64,000 nucleotides of DNA from Arthrobacter sp. zg-Y238 (GCF_024385525.1 NZ_JANFLU010000012.1:1-64000), one strand, 5' to 3'. Shown: positions 8,027 through 16,866, counted from the first letter of the stretch. Notes: generated from the sequence alone by a model not told the origin. Numbers and translations are program-made.

Positions 8027-9706
8027 GTGAGCTACGATCCCGCCCGCTACCGGAACTACTTCGAACATTCCCTGACCTACGCGGCCGGCTTCTCGCGCAA
8101 TGTCGCCCGGTATGCGGACCGCGTTGCCCTCACCGATCCGCCGACGGGCCGGGAATGGACCTACGCCCAGCTGGGCGAGGCCGTGAACTCCGTAGCGTGT
8201 GCCCTGGCCGAGCGCGGCGTGGGGCGCGGAGACCGGGTGCTTTACCAGCTCTACAACGGCATCGAGTTCGCGCTGCTGTACCTGGCGACCCAGCGCCTGG
8301 GTGCGGTCAGCGTGCCGGTCAATTACCGGCTGGCACCGGCCGAGACCGCGCACATCCTGCGGGACAGCGATCCGGCAGTGTTCGTTGTGGATGCCGAGCA
8401 TACCGAGACGGCTGCACAGGCGCTGGAGCTGGCCGGGGTATCGCCGGTGGTCCTGGTGGCGGGCGGCAGCGAGGCCGGGCACTGGGGGATGGGATCGGGG
8501 CAGCTGGGGCAGGACTTCGACGCCGCCGTCGACGCCGCGTCCGGGGACCTGCCGGACCTCCCCGCGGACTTTTCCACCTTCGAGGAAAGCACCCGCTTCT
8601 ACACTTCGGGCACCACCGGTATGCCCAAGGGGGTGCCGCTGCCGTCCATCGCCGAGCTGATGAGCGCGCACGACGTCATCATGCACTTTCCGCTCAGTCC
8701 GTCCGACCGCACCCTGAACATGACGCCGTGGTTCCACCGCGGCGGTCTGCACTCGGGCGGGCCCAACCCGGTGTTTTACATCGGCGGGTCCGTGGTCCCG
8801 CTGCGCAGCTTTAACCCGGCAACGGTGCTGGACTGGGTGGGGGAGCAGGGGCTGACGTATCTGATCGGTGCGCCGACCACGCTGGAGATGATCGCCGTCG
8901 AGCAGGAAAAGCACCCGCGGAACCTGGAGACGCTGCGCGGCATCGTCACCATGGGTGCACCGCTGGACCGCGCTGCCGCCATCCGGTACCAGGAACTGCT
9001 GACGCCGCGGATCTTCAACGGTTACGGAACCACCGAGGGCTTCTGGAACACGTTCCTGCGGCCCGAGGACCTCCCCGCCCATGCCGGCAGTGCCGGGCGC
9101 GCCTGCACGGACGACGACGTCGCCGTCGTCCGCGTGTTTGAAGGCCGCCGCGGGCAGCCGCACGAACTGGCCGCCCGGGACGGCAGCGAAATCGGCGAGG
9201 TGATCATGCGCTCGCCGAAATCGGGGTTCAGCTATGCCAACCTGCCGCAGGTCGAGGAGGAGAAGTTCCACGACGGGTGGCTTTATCCCGGGGACATGGC
9301 CACCTGGGACGCCGAAGGCTACCTGACCATCATGGGCCGCACTGATGACATGATCATTTCCGGCGGGGAGAACATCCATCCGGTGCAGGTGGAAGCGGCG
9401 CTCGCGGACCACCCCGGCGTCCTTGAATCCGTGGTGGTGGGAGTGCCGGATGACCGGTGGGGCCAGCGCGTGGTGGCGTACGTGGTGCGCCGGGACGCGG
9501 AGCTCGACGCCGACGGGCTGGATGCGTTCTGCCTGGCGCATCCCGGGCTGGCCGATTTCAAGCGGCCCCGGGGTTACCGCTTTGTTGACGAAGTGCCGAT
9601 GACCGCCACCGGAAAGAAGATGCATTACAAGGTGGCCGATTCCGCGGCGCAGGACTGGCTGGACGGCCGGATGCACGTGCCGGCGCCGGTCCGGAAGGCG
9701 GACTAG
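8027..9706 (+). CDS. AMP-forming acyl-CoA/acyl-ACP synthetase
   Basis: 559 residues of the ANL superfamily. The P-loop motif YTSGTTGMPKG is at about 192-202. The acyl-binding motif NGYGTTEG, hinge motif YLTIMGRTDDMIISGGENI and catalytic C-terminal lysine in TATGKKMHYK are all present, so the enzyme should adenylate a carboxylic acid and transfer it to a thiol. GTG start preceded by GAAAGGAAGC. It lies 20 bases after the SDR and ends directly at the ATG of the KAS gene, so the three are one transcript. It may prime or activate a fatty or aryl acid for the condensing enzyme next to it. Confidence 0.9.
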   Translation: MSYDPARYRNYFEHSLTYAAGFSRNVARYADRVALTDPPTGREWTYAQLGEAVNSVACALAERGVGRGDRVLYQLYNGIEFALLYLATQRLGAVSVPVNYRLAPAETAHILRDSDPAVFVVDAEHTETAAQALELAGVSPVVLVAGGSEAGHWGMGSGQLGQDFDAAVDAASGDLPDLPADFSTFEESTRFYTSGTTGMPKGVPLPSIAELMSAHDVIMHFPLSPSDRTLNMTPWFHRGGLHSGGPNPVFYIGGSVVPLRSFNPATVLDWVGEQGLTYLIGAPTTLEMIAVEQEKHPRNLETLRGIVTMGAPLDRAAAIRYQELLTPRIFNGYGTTEGFWNTFLRPEDLPAHAGSAGRACTDDDVAVVRVFEGRRGQPHELAARDGSEIGEVIMRSPKSGFSYANLPQVEEEKFHDGWLYPGDMATWDAEGYLTIMGRTDDMIISGGENIHPVQVEAALADHPGVLESVVVGVPDDRWGQRVVAYVVRRDAELDADGLDAFCLAHPGLADFKRPRGYRFVDEVPMTATGKKMHYKVADSAAQDWLDGRMHVPAPVRKAD

Positions 9707-10939
9707 ATGGACGAGCGCGTGGTCATCACCGGGATGGGGGCGGTGACGCCGCTCGGCGGTTCCTGGGGCGAGACCTGGGCGGGACTGAAGGACGGACGCA
9801 GCGGTATCGACAAGATCACCGCCTTCGACGCCTCCGAGTTCCCCACCCGGATTGCCGGGGAAGTGAAGAACTTCGATCCGGCGCAGTACCTGCCGGTCAA
9901 GCGGCTGCGCCGGTCCTCGCGGGCTTCCCACCTGGCGGTGGCGGCCTCGCGCGAGGCGGTGGCCGACGCCGGACTGGGAGTCACGCTGGAAGACACCGAC
10001 GCTGCGGTGATCATCAACAGTGCTGTCTCCGGGTATCCGGAAATCCAGTCCGCCACGGAAATCTTCCACCGTGACGGGCTGCGCCCCATCAGTCCCAGCT
10101 TCGTGGCGTCGTCGTTGACGAACATGCCGGCCTGCGAAGTGGCCATCGATTTGGCGGTCCATGGCCCGGTGAACGCCAGCGCCCTGGCGTGTGCCAGCGG
10201 CACACAGGCACTGCTCGAAGCACGCCGCACCCTGCTGGCCGGCGATGCTGACGTGGTGGTGGCCGGCGGAACCGACGCGGCCATCACCTCAGTGATGTTT
10301 GCCGGGCTCAGCGCCATGCGCGGGTTGTCCCGGAACAATGATTCACCGCAGGAAGCCAGCCGTCCCTTCGATGCGGACCGGGACGGTTTTGTCTTTGCCG
10401 AAGGAGCGGTGGTGTGCGTGCTGGAACTGCTCAGCCATGCCCGTGCCCGCGGTGCCGAGGTGTATGCAGAGCTGCTGGGCGGCGCACTGACGTCCGACGC
10501 CTTCCACATTGTCGCTCCGGATCCCGGCGGACAGTATGCGGCCCAAGCCATCTGCCGCACCCTGGACCGGTCCCGGCTGAACCCCGAGGACGTTGACCTG
10601 ATCTGTGCCCACGGAACCTCCACCCAGGCCAATGACCGGACCGAAACCAGAGCCCTGCACACCGCCTTCGGCGAGCATGCGTCGTCGCTCGCGGTCACGG
10701 CACCCAAATCCATGACCGGACATCTCATCGGCGCTGCGGGCACTCTCGGATCCCTGCTCTGCGTGATGGCTATCCGAGAGGGCGTCATTCCGCCCACTCT
10801 GAATTACAACACTCCCGATCCGGAGTGCGACCTCGACTACGTTCCGGGAACGGCCCGGGAAGCTTCCGTCCGGTATGCCCTAACTAACGCGTTCGGTTTC
10901 GGCGGGCAGAACGCTGTGGCGGCTTTCGGTCCTGTCTAA
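9707..10939 (+). CDS. Beta-ketoacyl synthase II (FabF-like)
   Basis: 410 residues, the usual KAS II length. The catalytic triad is complete: C162 in ACASGTQ, H302 in AHGTSTQAND and H339 in KSMTGHLIGAAG, with K334 conserved. It should catalyse decarboxylative condensation of malonyl-ACP with an acyl thioester. The ATG abuts the stop of the synthetase gene with no gap. No acyl carrier protein, ketoreductase or dehydratase gene lies beside it, so it must borrow those from elsewhere. The 3' end overlaps the convergent gene by 4 bases. Confidence 0.92.
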   Translation: MDERVVITGMGAVTPLGGSWGETWAGLKDGRSGIDKITAFDASEFPTRIAGEVKNFDPAQYLPVKRLRRSSRASHLAVAASREAVADAGLGVTLEDTDAAVIINSAVSGYPEIQSATEIFHRDGLRPISPSFVASSLTNMPACEVAIDLAVHGPVNASALACASGTQALLEARRTLLAGDADVVVAGGTDAAITSVMFAGLSAMRGLSRNNDSPQEASRPFDADRDGFVFAEGAVVCVLELLSHARARGAEVYAELLGGALTSDAFHIVAPDPGGQYAAQAICRTLDRSRLNPEDVDLICAHGTSTQANDRTETRALHTAFGEHASSLAVTAPKSMTGHLIGAAGTLGSLLCVMAIREGVIPPTLNYNTPDPECDLDYVPGTAREASVRYALTNAFGFGGQNAVAAFGPV

Positions 10940-12243
10940 GTGCAGTAGTAGTCGACCCCGGCCGCGTAGGCCTCCGGATAGAACTCCATGGCCAGGTCAT
11001 AGGTAGCTTCACTCCACTCATTCCCGATGCTCCTGGCCGAGTCCACGTAGTCCGGACTGAAGTCGGGTTCCAGGCGAGAGTTCCAGATATTCCGCTTTAT
11101 CCGTGACGAATGCAGCCAACCGTCCGCTTCGTCGGTACACGTGGCCTTCCAGTACGCTTCGAGATCTTCATAGACCTTGCCGACAGCCAACCTTCTGCCG
11201 TTGTCCCGTGCCGCTTCGTCGAGAACCCACTCGAGGTACTGCTGGGCATGTTCCCGTACGGCAGGATCCTTGATCTGGTCAATATTGTCCTGAATGTACG
11301 CTGCCTGATCGCGGTAGTTGCTGACGGCCTCTTCCCCGACCCGGTCCAGATAGCCCTGAACTTCCGGAGAAGACATCACGGGACTGTTCCAGAAGGCCTC
11401 ATAGTCATCTTCGAGCAGCTGGCCCTCTGAATTGGGGCGCGTCCTGACGGGGTTCAGCAGCAGATTGGCCTCATGGGTAGTTGAATCCAGAAGTTCCATA
11501 TCGCCCGAATGGCTGCTTTCCGGCGGCCGTGGAAATTTGCAGAAGTGGGGAAGCGCGGCCTCGAAGGCATCCGGGTAGACCTTGCCCACCAGAGCGGTTG
11601 CCTCTGCCTCCTGATCCCCGATTGCCTGCAGCGACAGGACCTGGGGGTCAGTGGTAATCCAGTTTCGAATGGGATGCCCGTCGTCCGCGTACATGACGTG
11701 AACCAAGTCGCTGCGGTGGCAGGTCTCTCTGGACAGCTGTGCCAGGTCCTCATAAACCACCCGCTTGGCGGCCTGGACCGACCCGTGTGAGAGGAACTCG
11801 GACACTTTGTCCACAGCGGCTTCGGCATTGGCCCGTTTGTCCGCGTCACTGATATCGGCCACCCTGCTGTAGGTGTACTCCATGTTCTCCTGGAGGCGCG
11901 CCTGCCATCCCTCGTTGATGAGGTCCAGCAGGGCGAGGGTGTCCGGGGTGTTCAAGGCGGGTTCAGCCCAGAAGGCCGCGTAGTCCTCCTCACTGATGTC
12001 TGCGGGGAGCGGGTCCGAGACGTCATGCAGGTCAGTGTGGGCCCCAACGACAATGCGGCCTTCCCTCAGGGAATCTTCCGCGGCCTGGGTATACGTCAAG
12101 TACTCAACCCACAGATAGGCAGCAACAAGGGCGGCGACCACAAAGAGGCTCACGAGGGTTACGACGATCATCCTCAGCCGCTTGGGCCCGCGCTTCCGGG
12201 GAGGAGTGAGATAGTCGGGCAGCACGATTGGATGTTCGGTCAT
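10936..12243 (-). CDS. Membrane-anchored extracytoplasmic protein with a duplicated domain
   Basis: 435 residues; family not recognised. A basic N-terminus is followed by one membrane helix (about 25-46), and the rest should lie outside the membrane. Two diverged repeats are visible: residues 85-235 and 278-434. Each opens with E-[ED]-DY-x-AFW, has a KVYEDL or VVYEDL helix followed by a Cys (C175, C369), and closes with YPDAFEAALPHFC or YPEAYAAGVDYYC (C235, C434). The Cys pairs at matching positions suggest one disulfide per repeat. ATG 12243 is chosen because the helix and basic start follow it directly. It is downstream of the PAP2 gene on the same strand. Confidence 0.7.
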   Translation of the reverse strand: MTEHPIVLPDYLTPPRKRGPKRLRMIVVTLVSLFVVAALVAAYLWVEYLTYTQAAEDSLREGRIVVGAHTDLHDVSDPLPADISEEDYAAFWAEPALNTPDTLALLDLINEGWQARLQENMEYTYSRVADISDADKRANAEAAVDKVSEFLSHGSVQAAKRVVYEDLAQLSRETCHRSDLVHVMYADDGHPIRNWITTDPQVLSLQAIGDQEAEATALVGKVYPDAFEAALPHFCKFPRPPESSHSGDMELLDSTTHEANLLLNPVRTRPNSEGQLLEDDYEAFWNSPVMSSPEVQGYLDRVGEEAVSNYRDQAAYIQDNIDQIKDPAVREHAQQYLEWVLDEAARDNGRRLAVGKVYEDLEAYWKATCTDEADGWLHSSRIKRNIWNSRLEPDFSPDYVDSARSIGNEWSEATYDLAMEFYPEAYAAGVDYYCT

Positions 12244-12284
12244 CGTGCTGCCTCTCAGTAGGGGGTGGTTCCCGCGGAGGAAGC

Positions 12285-13349
12285 CTACCGCACGGCCGAG
12301 GCAAGCTCCGGTTCGACGTCGGGCGTTGCTTCCTTCTCTGCCTGTCCGGCCCCCACAGCCTTCGCGGCCAGCCACACGGAGACGGCGCCGAGGGCAAGTC
12401 CGGCGACCACGTCCAGGACGTAGTGCCAGCCGAAGTAGACCGTGGCCAGGGTCGTCAGGACCACGTAGATCCACATAATCCATTGCGCCACTTTGGGCAG
12501 GCGGGTCAGGTGCGCCACCAGTGCTGCAGTGAAGACGATGGATGTGTGCAGGGACGCAAAGGCTGCAATGCCGTGCACGTTGTCCGTGGCAAACGGATCA
12601 GCCAGCACCTCGATCCGGTTTTCATACAGGCTGTCCTGCAGGCCGGAGACTGCGGTTTCCGGCAGGTCGGCAAACGGGGCGGCGTCGTAGTAGACCGGGC
12701 CCATGGACGGCAGGGCGTAGTAGCTGACGGTGCCGAGGATCCAGTTGAAGGACAGGGCCGTGGCATACCAGGCGCCGCGCTGCAGGTTGTTGGACCACAC
12801 CAGCGCCGCGGCGAGGGAGACCGGAACGAAGACCATGAAAAGCATGTAGACGCCGGAGAGCAGATCCGCGCTGAAACCGGTACCCAGCAGGTTATGCAGG
12901 ACGTCGCCGGGATAGTTTCCGCCGGCCAGCCATTTGTCCGAGTCCTCCAGCATGGGGTCCGTGAGGTGTTCCTGCAGGAAGGGCAGGAAGCTCTTGAGGT
13001 TCCGGTAGGACATGTACGCGAGGTAGAAGGTGATCAGTCCCGCCACGGCTACGGCCAGGCGGGGTCCGGACCAGCGCGTCCGCAGCACATGGGACGTGGC
13101 GGCTCCCGCGCCGCCCAGTTCGCGGCGTCGAGCGAGTACCCGGGGCACGACGTCGGCGGCGATCATGAGCAGCACAATCAGCGGCAGACGGATGTAGCTG
13201 GGTCCCAGGAAGCCGTCAGGATCACGGATGGGAAGGTCGCCCCATACGGCCGTAGCGACCATCAACACGGTGAAGGCTACGGAGATGGTCAGGGGGACGC
13301 CGAAGAGGCGGCGCCAGGCAGGGCGGACGGAGCCGGCTTCGATAGTCAT
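12285..13349 (-). CDS. PAP2-family membrane phosphatase
   Basis: 354 residues with about six membrane helices. The phosphatase motifs ASLHTS and GWHYVLDVVAGLALG carry the serine and histidines of the acid phosphatase C2/C3 motifs. An SMGPVYYDAAPF segment before them resembles the AUR1/inositolphosphotransferase-like PAP2 subgroup. It probably acts on a lipid phosphate on the outer face of the membrane. The gene begins in a divergence-free upstream region without a clear ribosome-binding site and lies 41 bases before the duplicated-domain protein, so the two may share a transcript. Confidence 0.88.
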   Translation of the reverse strand: MTIEAGSVRPAWRRLFGVPLTISVAFTVLMVATAVWGDLPIRDPDGFLGPSYIRLPLIVLLMIAADVVPRVLARRRELGGAGAATSHVLRTRWSGPRLAVAVAGLITFYLAYMSYRNLKSFLPFLQEHLTDPMLEDSDKWLAGGNYPGDVLHNLLGTGFSADLLSGVYMLFMVFVPVSLAAALVWSNNLQRGAWYATALSFNWILGTVSYYALPSMGPVYYDAAPFADLPETAVSGLQDSLYENRIEVLADPFATDNVHGIAAFASLHTSIVFTAALVAHLTRLPKVAQWIMWIYVVLTTLATVYFGWHYVLDVVAGLALGAVSVWLAAKAVGAGQAEKEATPDVEPELASAVR

Positions 13350-13450
13350 GAGATATTTTTATCCCACAATTGTCATAAACCTGTTATCGAGGGACCCCCA
13401 CCCTCAGTATGCTTTCGATCACGCGGAGGGCCTGTTTCCGCCGTCGTCGT

Positions 13451-13486
13451 GGCCGGAAGCCTGGCCGGAAGCCTGGCCGGAAGCCG
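13451..13486 (+). repeat. 12-bp tandem repeat, three units
   Basis: GGCCGGAAGCCT occurs three times in a row, the last unit ending in G. It lies in the 223-base gap between the PAP2 gene start and the end of the DsbA-like gene. No coding role is supportable on either strand. It may be slippage-prone. Confidence 0.8.
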
Positions 13487-13572
13487 GCGCTGGTAGCTGC
13501 CCGGTGGCCTCCGGCGGCAGGCCGGACCGCTACCGCTGGGCGGGCAGTCCGGCCTGGTCCGGGATGCTGTCC

Positions 13573-14265
13573 TTACTTGTTCAGGGCAGCGTCCAGCTGT
13601 TCCTGGATGGCGCCGTAGTCAACGGAGTCCAGCTCCAGCATCTCGTTGTCGAGGATCAGCGAGGGGGTGCCGCGAAGCTGGAGGTCCTGGGCGTCCTCCA
13701 AGTCGCGGGCCACCCGGTCCTTAATGGCGTCCGACGTGTAATCGGCTTGGAACTTCTCCGTGTCCAGACCCAGGTCCTCGGCGTAGGAGAGGAAGAGGTC
13801 GTCGGCCTCCTCCGTGCTCAGGGCCTTCCAATCCTCCTGATGCTCGAAGACGGACGCAGCCATTTCCTCCAGGGCGCCCTGTTCTGCTGCGGCTTCCACG
13901 GCGCGGGCAGCCGGCGCTGCGTTCTGATGCTTGGGCAGCGGGTAGTTCCGCACGAGGATGCGGACTTCATCCCCATAGTCGTTCTTGGCCTGCTGGATCA
14001 GCGTGTCCATCTGAGCGCAGTAGGGGCACTGGTAGTCGGTAAACAGCACCAGGGTGGCTTTGGGGTCTGCGGGGTCGGTGATTGCCCTTGCATCCGCAGG
14101 AGCCACCTGGTCGATGCGGTCAGCGGGGATGGAGGTTTCCGCCGACGGGCTTGCTTCTGCCGTGGCGGTGTCTCCCGACGATCCGGAATCCGACGCCGCA
14201 CAGGAGACCAAGGTTCCGACTGCGAGCAGCCAGGCAATCAGCAGGGCGAGGATGCTCTTGCGCAT
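13573..14265 (-). CDS. DsbA-like thioredoxin-fold lipoprotein
   Basis: 230 residues. The signal peptide ends in a lipobox, LVSC, with the lipidated C22, followed by a Ser/Thr/Ala linker. A DsbA-type domain starts near residue 68 and has active site C80-P-Y-C83 in LFTDYQCPYCAQ, with the cis-Pro region in LRGTPSLIL. It should act as a thiol-disulfide oxidoreductase on the outer face of the membrane. ATG 14265 is chosen because GGAAGGA lies just upstream. The neighbouring Cys-paired membrane protein at 10936-12243 is a conceivable client; that link is inference only. Confidence 0.9.
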   Translation of the reverse strand: MRKSILALLIAWLLAVGTLVSCAASDSGSSGDTATAEASPSAETSIPADRIDQVAPADARAITDPADPKATLVLFTDYQCPYCAQMDTLIQQAKNDYGDEVRILVRNYPLPKHQNAAPAARAVEAAAEQGALEEMAASVFEHQEDWKALSTEEADDLFLSYAEDLGLDTEKFQADYTSDAIKDRVARDLEDAQDLQLRGTPSLILDNEMLELDSVDYGAIQEQLDAALNK

Positions 14266-14444
14266 AGTTCCTTCCAGTGAAGTATCAGGGTTCGCGGTTC
14301 GGCGCGCTCTGCGGGCCTCCAACGGCGGTGTCCGCCCGTCAGGCGATGGCTGCCACGGGCGATGTCCACCCGTGAGGCCCAGGCTGCGCCCACTATTTTC
14401 GATGCTCCCACCGGATCGGACCGTCCGGTAGCCTGCAATCCGGC

Positions 14445-15359
14445 ATGGGTTTATATGCTTTTGATATGGCTCAGGCGTGGCCGAACCTTTCGGTGCTGGA
14501 ACTGTTCGTTGCCGTGGTGGATGAGGGCAGCGTGGCTTCCGGGGCGCGGAAACTGGGTATGGCCCAGTCCAATGCGAGCCGGTCTATTGCCGAGTTGGAA
14601 GCGGATTTGAAGACTCCTCTGCTTGAACGCAGCCCGCGCGGTTCGGCACCTACAGCGATGGGACTCCTGCTGGCGGACTCCGCTCGGGAACTGTTGGAGG
14701 CGGCGCGGCGCTTCAACAGCGTGGTGCGTGCCGGCCGAAGCGGCGAGGCCATGGAACTCCGTGTGGGTGCCAGTCTCACCATCGCGGACATGCTGTTGCC
14801 GGCCTGGGTTGCCGAGCTGAAGCGCCGGCTGCCGCAGGCCCGCATTGATGTGCGGGTGGAGAACTCGGCACAGGTCATCGAGGAGGTGCAGCGCGGCACC
14901 CTGCAGCTGGGGTTTGTCGAGACTCCGAATCTGCCCGTGCGGCTGAATGCCCTGGTGGTCCGTGAGGACGAGCTGGTGGTGGTTGTTGGTCCGGATCACG
15001 AATGGGCCAACCGGACCCGGATCGGTTTGCAGGAACTGGCGGAAACCCCACTGGTTGTTCGGGAGCCCGGGTCTGGTACCCGCGAAGCGTTGCAGCAGGT
15101 ACTTGCCGGGTACGACGTCGTCGAACCGGCCCAGGTGCTCAGCAGCAATGCTGCGGTGCGGGTTGCTGTTGCTGCCGGAGCCGGCCCGGCCGTGTTGAGC
15201 GAACTGGTGGTTCGCGACCAGCTTGCCAGCGGGGAGCTGCTGCGGGTTCCTTTCGAAGGTGAGGGAATCAGCCGACCCCTGACTGCCATCTGGTCCGGCC
15301 CCCGGCGGTTGAGCGGAGTCGCGGCCGAGCTGGTGGCGGTGGCTGCGGGTCGAACTTAG
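14445..15359 (+). CDS. LysR-family transcriptional regulator
   Basis: 304 residues. An N-terminal winged helix-turn-helix spans about 10-68 (LSVLELFVAVVDEGSVASGA, then QSNASRSIAELE), followed by a periplasmic-binding-type effector domain. The second ATG at 14466 is an equally good start because the HTH homology begins after it; neither has a strong ribosome-binding site. No target is divergent in the usual way, since the DsbA-like gene is read away from it across 179 bases and could be regulated. The stop codon lies in a 15-bp tandem repeat. Confidence 0.88.
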   Translation: MGLYAFDMAQAWPNLSVLELFVAVVDEGSVASGARKLGMAQSNASRSIAELEADLKTPLLERSPRGSAPTAMGLLLADSARELLEAARRFNSVVRAGRSGEAMELRVGASLTIADMLLPAWVAELKRRLPQARIDVRVENSAQVIEEVQRGTLQLGFVETPNLPVRLNALVVREDELVVVVGPDHEWANRTRIGLQELAETPLVVREPGSGTREALQQVLAGYDVVEPAQVLSSNAAVRVAVAAGAGPAVLSELVVRDQLASGELLRVPFEGEGISRPLTAIWSGPRRLSGVAAELVAVAAGRT

Positions 15360-15386
15360 GTTCAATCCGGCTAGGTTCAATCCGGC
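15357..15386 (+). repeat. 15-bp perfect tandem duplication at convergent gene ends
   Basis: TAGGTTCAATCCGGC occurs twice without a gap. The first copy supplies the TAG stop of the LysR gene, and the second supplies the TGA stop of the convergent acetyltransferase gene. The duplication therefore separates two stop codons that would otherwise lie within one 15-base unit. Confidence 0.9.
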
Positions 15387-15976
15387 GTCAGCCGCAGGGC
15401 CGGTTGAACGGTCTTGCGCATCACTGTCTTGTTCTTGCCGATGTGGCGTTCGAACGTGAATCCCGCCTTCTCGAACATGGCCCGTGTGCCGTTGTGAAGG
15501 AACGAGGATGATGTTCGCTTGCCCGGGGTGAGTTCGTTGGGGAATGAGACGACCTCGCCTCCGCCTGCCTGTGCGATCAGTTCGAGCGCACCGTCCAGTG
15601 CCTCCCGTGCCACGCCGGTACGTCGATGGTCGCGGTCGACGAAGAAGCAGGTGATGCGCCACGGCGCCGGCTTGGTCTCGCCGGCGTCGTACTGCTTGCG
15701 GTGGTAGATCCCCGGCAGTTCAAGCGGACTGCCGTACTGGCACCATGCGATTGCGTCGTCGCCGTCGAAAACGAGTGCCGCGTGTGCTGCGCCTTCCGCC
15801 ACGAGTCGCTGCTTGAAGGTCGGCCCGTCGTACTCGCTTTTGACGGTGCCCTTCGTGTCGCCGTGGAAATACGAGCAATAGCACCCGCCCCAGACCCCGT
15901 TGTGCTTCTGTGCGAGTGCAAGCCACGCCGGAAACGTTGCCGGAGTGAGCGGCTGAATTACGTGCGGCATGGTCAT
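15377..15976 (-). CDS. GNAT-family N-acetyltransferase
   Basis: 199 residues. The core contains FFVDRDHRRTGVAREALDGAL, which is the GNAT motif A with the pyrophosphate-binding R-x-x-G-[VI]-A turn. A Cys-rich N-terminal stretch GGCYCSYFHGD is shared with a recognisable subgroup of small bacterial acetyltransferases of unknown substrate. The start codon overlaps the stop of the upstream gene as ATGA, so it is translated together with the PCD-VOC protein. Acceptor unknown. Confidence 0.82.
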   Translation of the reverse strand: MTMPHVIQPLTPATFPAWLALAQKHNGVWGGCYCSYFHGDTKGTVKSEYDGPTFKQRLVAEGAAHAALVFDGDDAIAWCQYGSPLELPGIYHRKQYDAGETKPAPWRITCFFVDRDHRRTGVAREALDGALELIAQAGGGEVVSFPNELTPGKRTSSSFLHNGTRAMFEKAGFTFERHIGKNKTVMRKTVQPALRLTPD

Positions 15977-16728
15977 GATTCAGCCTGCGTTGCCGGCGTC
16001 TCGGCAACGCACAGGACCGCTCTATTGCCGTCTTGGTCGGCGATCACGGTGAGTGACGGTGAACCGCTGTCATCCACGACGGTTCCCCCTGCAGCGACTG
16101 CAGCGATGATTCGCTGCTCGGCCGCCTCGGGCGCCACATAGACCTCGATGTGGAACCGTTGATTCACGTGCTCGTTGGCTTCGCCGAACCACAGGTTTGG
16201 TATCCGCCCCGTCGCGTCCCGGATCTCGTCGCTGGGCGACCCGTGGCCCTGGGCATCCGCATTGCCTGTCAGCAGGGCTGCCCACACCGGGGCAATCGTT
16301 GCTGAGCGGGCCGTGTCGAGGCCGAGTTCGAGGACGCTGACCGAGGCCGGGTCGGCGTCGAGCTGGTGGTCCGCGGCGATCTCGGTGATCAGCCTCGCGA
16401 GGTCGACATCCTGCTGGGTCACCCATTCGACGACATGTTCGACGCCTTCACCATCGCGGTAGATGGCGTCAGCGCTGACCAATTTGAGGTCGACGTATCC
16501 GGTGCCGATCGCCACGCTCGGGTGGTGTCCGAGGGTGTCGCCCGCCTCACCTACCGCTGTCACGAACCGTGCGCCGGTGCCGAAGTCCTCGACCAGGTAG
16601 CGGGCGTGCAGTCCTTGGGCTAACTTGCGCCAATCGGTCAGCTTGGCCTCGGCGATCGCCTCACCCGACAGCATGTCCATGTTCCGACGCCCGATCTGGG
16701 ATTCAGCTGCAGCGTTTGAGCTCGTCAT
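15973..16728 (-). CDS. Pterin-carbinolamine dehydratase-like domain fused to a VOC domain
   Basis: 251 residues. Residues about 15-115 resemble pterin-4a-carbinolamine dehydratase, including the LGHHPSV motif that carries the catalytic His pair. Residues about 118-245 form a glyoxalase/VOC-like half (PNLWFGEANEHVNQRFHIEV, then VVDDSGSPSLTVIAD). ATG 16728 is chosen because a perfect AGGAGG lies 9 bases upstream; longer frames have no such site. It is coupled by ATGA to the acetyltransferase gene. The fusion occurs in actinobacteria, but I know of no assigned reaction. A true pterin role is uncertain. Confidence 0.78.
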   Translation of the reverse strand: MTSSNAAAESQIGRRNMDMLSGEAIAEAKLTDWRKLAQGLHARYLVEDFGTGARFVTAVGEAGDTLGHHPSVAIGTGYVDLKLVSADAIYRDGEGVEHVVEWVTQQDVDLARLITEIAADHQLDADPASVSVLELGLDTARSATIAPVWAALLTGNADAQGHGSPSDEIRDATGRIPNLWFGEANEHVNQRFHIEVYVAPEAAEQRIIAAVAAGGTVVDDSGSPSLTVIADQDGNRAVLCVAETPATQAES

Positions 16729-16826
16729 TTTTGAGTGCCTCCTGTACATGTGCGAACAGTAAATCCGACGTCGAATGCATCTACAAGGAAAATCAGCCTC
16801 TGGTTCATTGGGAGAGTTCCAGCCCT

Positions 16827-16866
16827 CTTACTGCGAAGGTGCCCGCCTTACTGCGAAGGTGCCCGC
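16827..16866 (+). repeat. 20-bp perfect tandem repeat
   Basis: CTTACTGCGAAGGTGCCCGC occurs twice back to back, in the gap between the PCD-VOC gene start and the end of the HNH gene. A short open stretch follows on the plus strand (about 16870-16959, containing EVFTPLALLCTELFNLL) and ends in a stop. It may be the tail of a lost gene but cannot be assigned. Confidence 0.85.

Noticed and set aside
8024-10162. A 712-codon open frame on the minus strand opposite the synthetase and KAS genes
   Set aside because: It is a shadow frame caused by GC-rich codons; the plus strand encodes full catalytic motifs and the minus frame has no domain.
12244-12483. Longer N-terminus for the duplicated-domain protein
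   Set aside because: The basic start plus membrane helix begins at ATG 12243, and the extension overlaps the PAP2 gene out of frame.
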